This document shows, piece after piece, positions 35,804 through 38,223 of a DNA stretch of 38,223 nucleotides (position 1 is the first letter of the stretch; every line of letters begins with the position of its first letter). The notes beneath the pieces are model-generated. The model worked only from the letters and a program-made list of their open reading frames with translations. It ran no database searches and was not told the origin of the DNA. Position numbers and translations under genes: made by a program. This DNA comes from an uncultured Saprospiraceae bacterium (GTDB lineage: Bacteria; Bacteroidota; Bacteroidia; Chitinophagales; Saprospiraceae). The stretch is from assembly GCA_937944095.1 (NCBI GenBank), contig CALEAC010000103.1, positions 1 to 38,223 on the forward strand. Direction: 5' to 3'.

Positions 35804-38223
35804 ATGGTATTTCTTCCACCCGAAAAAATGGGTTCTTTCTTTCTAGGTGCTGAGTACGATCTGGATCAGCGTCGTATAACAGCTAAGGTCATTAATTATG
35901 ATGCTCGCGACCTGACGACCCACGCGGTGTGTGTTGGGATGACAGGCAGTGGTAAGACTGGCCTATGTATAGGCTTACTCGAAGAGGCTGCGATAGACAA
36001 GGTCCCCGCTCTGATAATAGACCCTAAGGGCGACATGACTAATCTCCTGTTACAGTTCGAGCATCTAGCTGGTGCTGATTTCCAACCCTGGATTAATGCC
36101 GATGACGCGGCTCGGAAAGGTCAGTCAGTCTCTGAGTATGCTTCGGCCACTGCGGACAAATGGCGTGCTGGCTTAGCCGATTGGGGACAGACTGAGGACA
36201 GGATTCGCTTACTCAAAGCCTCAGTAGACATTAACATATATACGCCTGGCTCCGATTCTGGAATACCGATTAATATCATGGGTTCCTTTGCTGCACCTGT
36301 GGTCGACTTTGATTCAGATGCGGAGATGTTACGAGAGCGAATCCAAGGCACAGTGGCAGCCTTGTTAGGAATGGTCGAAAGCAAAGCTGATCCAGTGAGA
36401 AGCAGAGAGGGCATCCTCCTAGCCAATATCTTCGAGCATTACTGGAGAGCAGGCACGGATCTGGACCTAGCTACTCTAATCAAAAGCATCCAGACGCCCC
36501 CGATAAAGCAATTAGGTGTCTTTGATTTAGAAACTTTCTTTCCTTCTAAAGATAGATTCGAATTGGCGATGGACTTCAATACGCTGATCGCCTCCCCGCA
36601 ATTTAAATATTGGTTACAAGGCGAAGATCTAGATATCGATAAATTATATTTTTCGCCAGACGGCAAGCCTCGACATAGTATTTTCTATATCGCTCATTTA
36701 TCGGAAAGTGAACGGATGTTCTTTACCACCTTATTACTGAATAGTCTGATCAGTTGGATGCGTCGACAGTCTGGAACGACTAGTCTTAGGAGTCTGCTCT
36801 ATTTCGATGAAATCTTCGGTTATTTCCCACCGACAGCAGAACCGCCTTCTAAGAAGCCCTTACTGACCTTGCTGAAACAAGCTAGAGCCTATGGTGTCGG
36901 CTGTGTTCTCGTGACTCAGAATCCTGTGGATATCGATTACAAGGGACTTAGTAATGCTGGCACTTGGTTCATCGGTAAGTTGCAGACAGAGCGAGATAAG
37001 GCGAGAGTGCTAGAAGGGCTCGATGGGGCGATAGCTGAGGCAGGAGGCAAGCATATGGATTTTTCGAAGATCATTACTGGCTTAGACTCCAGAGTTTTCT
37101 TGGTGCATAATGTCCATGATGACGGACCCCAAGTGATCCATACCAGATGGGCTATGTCCTATCTGAGGGGGCCGATGACCAGACCACAGGTCAAAGTGCT
37201 CATGACTGATCGAAAAAAGAATAAGCCTAGTTTGCTCAATGCACCTGCAAACGAGATCTACCAAGCTAAGGCTCAAATCACAGAAAAGCCACAAGTGGCC
37301 TTGCCACCGACACTAGATCATAAGATTAATCAGAGGTTCCTTGCAGTCTGGCGATCAGCTCGAGAACTAGGGATTGCTAATAGCGTCGGAATCAGATATA
37401 CACCACAGGTATTAGCTGTGGCCAAAGTGAGATTCTATGATGAAAAAAGAAAGGTGGATAAAGTGAAAGATCTCGCATTTCTATCCGGCGCACCAGATGA
37501 TTTTGGTCGGATGGATTGGGGCAAAGCGATTGCGATCGATAACTGGGAACGGTCACTCTTAGCTAAGCCAGATCATCCAGATAATGTACCTGTAGAATAT
37601 GATTCCGTACCAGCAGCAATGGATACAGCTAAGGAGTTCGGTGCCATCGAGAAGGAATTTTCTAATTGGCTATATCAGACACAAAAGATGTACACCCTCC
37701 AGCATGAAGCACTGAAACTATATCAGTCAGATGATGAATCTGTAGAAGCGTTTCGTCTTCGCCTAGAGCTGCAAGCCAGAGAAGCTCGGGATGCAGAAGT
37801 CGATATGCTGAATGATAGCTATGATAAAAAATTCGATAAGCTAGATGAAAAGGTCCGTAAAGAAATAAGAGATCTAGATGATGCCGAGGCAGACATGCGA
37901 AGCCGTCGAAACGATGAGTTGGTCAATGTCGTAGAGACCGTATTCGGCAATGTTTTTGGTCGACGTCGGAGAGGTGGCTCTTTCAGCTCTGTCTCTACGA
38001 AGCGTCGTATGGCTAGGAAAGCTCGAGAAAAAGTTACTGCCGCTAAGGAGGATATAGAAATGCTAGACTTAGCCAAAGAGGAACTGCAGAATGAATTACA
38101 TGATAAGATTGCAAAGATCAGTTCCAAATGGGAAGACCTAAGTAACGGCCTCAGTAAAAAAGAGATCAAGCCAAGACGCACCGATATCAAAGTGCAAGAT
38201 GCCATGCTGGTCTGGTACCCATA
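35804..38223 (+). CDS. HerA/VirB4-like P-loop ATPase (3' end cut by the window)
   Basis: An open frame from ATG 35804 with no stop in the window, 806 complete codons, so only the last part is missing. It has a canonical Walker A (GMTGSGKTG, residues 45-53), a conserved segment IIDPKGDMTN after it, Walker B LLYFDEIFGYFP with D335-E336, and the HerA/VirB4-type sensor region VLVTQNPVDIDYKGLSNAGTWFIGKLQT. The helicase-like core spans about 1-440. It is followed by a basic segment (about 440-520), an alpha/beta part (about 520-620), a coiled coil with acidic and basic charges (about 660-720), a glycine/arginine/serine-rich hinge (FGRRRRGGSFSSVSTKRR) and another helix. Such ATPases include DNA-translocating and defence proteins, but here no nuclease partner is visible, so its role is undetermined. 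Confidence 0.82.
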   Translation, partial: MVFLPPEKMGSFFLGAEYDLDQRRITAKVINYDARDLTTHAVCVGMTGSGKTGLCIGLLEEAAIDKVPALIIDPKGDMTNLLLQFEHLAGADFQPWINADDAARKGQSVSEYASATADKWRAGLADWGQTEDRIRLLKASVDINIYTPGSDSGIPINIMGSFAAPVVDFDSDAEMLRERIQGTVAALLGMVESKADPVRSREGILLANIFEHYWRAGTDLDLATLIKSIQTPPIKQLGVFDLETFFPSKDRFELAMDFNTLIASPQFKYWLQGEDLDIDKLYFSPDGKPRHSIFYIAHLSESERMFFTTLLLNSLISWMRRQSGTTSLRSLLYFDEIFGYFPPTAEPPSKKPLLTLLKQARAYGVGCVLVTQNPVDIDYKGLSNAGTWFIGKLQTERDKARVLEGLDGAIAEAGGKHMDFSKIITGLDSRVFLVHNVHDDGPQVIHTRWAMSYLRGPMTRPQVKVLMTDRKKNKPSLLNAPANEIYQAKAQITEKPQVALPPTLDHKINQRFLAVWRSARELGIANSVGIRYTPQVLAVAKVRFYDEKRKVDKVKDLAFLSGAPDDFGRMDWGKAIAIDNWERSLLAKPDHPDNVPVEYDSVPAAMDTAKEFGAIEKEFSNWLYQTQKMYTLQHEALKLYQSDDESVEAFRLRLELQAREARDAEVDMLNDSYDKKFDKLDEKVRKEIRDLDDAEADMRSRRNDELVNVVETVFGNVFGRRRRGGSFSSVSTKRRMARKAREKVTAAKEDIEMLDLAKEELQNELHDKIAKISSKWEDLSNGLSKKEIKPRRTDIKVQDAMLVWYP

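Overview
The window is a chromosomal segment of a free-living Bacteroidota bacterium, most likely of the Saprospiria/Lewinella type. Four secreted proteins end in type IX secretion (T9SS) sorting-like domains (SLFPNP, TLFPNP and FSPNADG motifs) and a T9SS plug-family protein is encoded. Several spacers carry the phylum's TAnnTTTG promoter element, and ribosome-binding sites are weak, as is usual in this phylum. I see no tRNA, rRNA, insertion sequence, prophage or CRISPR array. Genes are short operons on alternating strands with mostly tight spacing. The species-level placement is inferred.

Layout. 80-958: an exported beta-rich protein. 974-6307 (-): a 1777-residue secreted metzincin protease with 14 tandem MopE-type D/C/N-rich repeats and a T9SS tail. 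6469-7164 (-): rsmE, divergent from rseP-hscB (7293-9148). 9165-10868 (-): an aminotransferase and a DinB-fold protein. 11010-11492: a heptanucleotide repeat array with a 231-bp higher-order period, in front of ggt and a SnoaL-like gene. 13653-15050 (-): a GlcD-type FAD oxidase. 15321-15638: a STAS protein. 15655-17232 (-): a DMT transporter and a lipoprotein TesA-like esterase, divergent from the YbbA/YbbP ABC system (17287-20506), the same divergent order as tesA-ybbA-ybbP in E. coli. 20503-25101 (-): T9SS plug protein, then elaA, an EEP-family phosphoesterase and a lamin-tail protein. 25225-28664: asd and a lysine-rich coiled-coil protein with three 79-residue repeats. 28746-32333 (-): a fungalysin-like M36 protease with PA domain and T9SS tail. 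32493-34715: rlmB, TraB/GumN and gamma-carbonic-anhydrase operon. 34730-35701 (-): a small T9SS cargo protein. 35804 to the end: a HerA/VirB4-like ATPase cut by the window edge.

How they work together. Most of the genes are housekeeping functions: rRNA methylation, regulated membrane proteolysis, Fe-S assembly, Asp-family amino-acid synthesis and glutathione turnover. They are interspersed with an extracellular programme of two large zinc proteases, a lamin-tail protein and a small cargo protein, all predicted to leave through the T9SS. The plug protein is the only secretion component seen here. The observations most worth follow-up are the nearly indel-free 71-residue repeat array of the metzincin, the lysine-rich protein with exact 79-residue repeats, and the heptad array before ggt. 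I found no convincing new defence, mobile or biosynthetic system.
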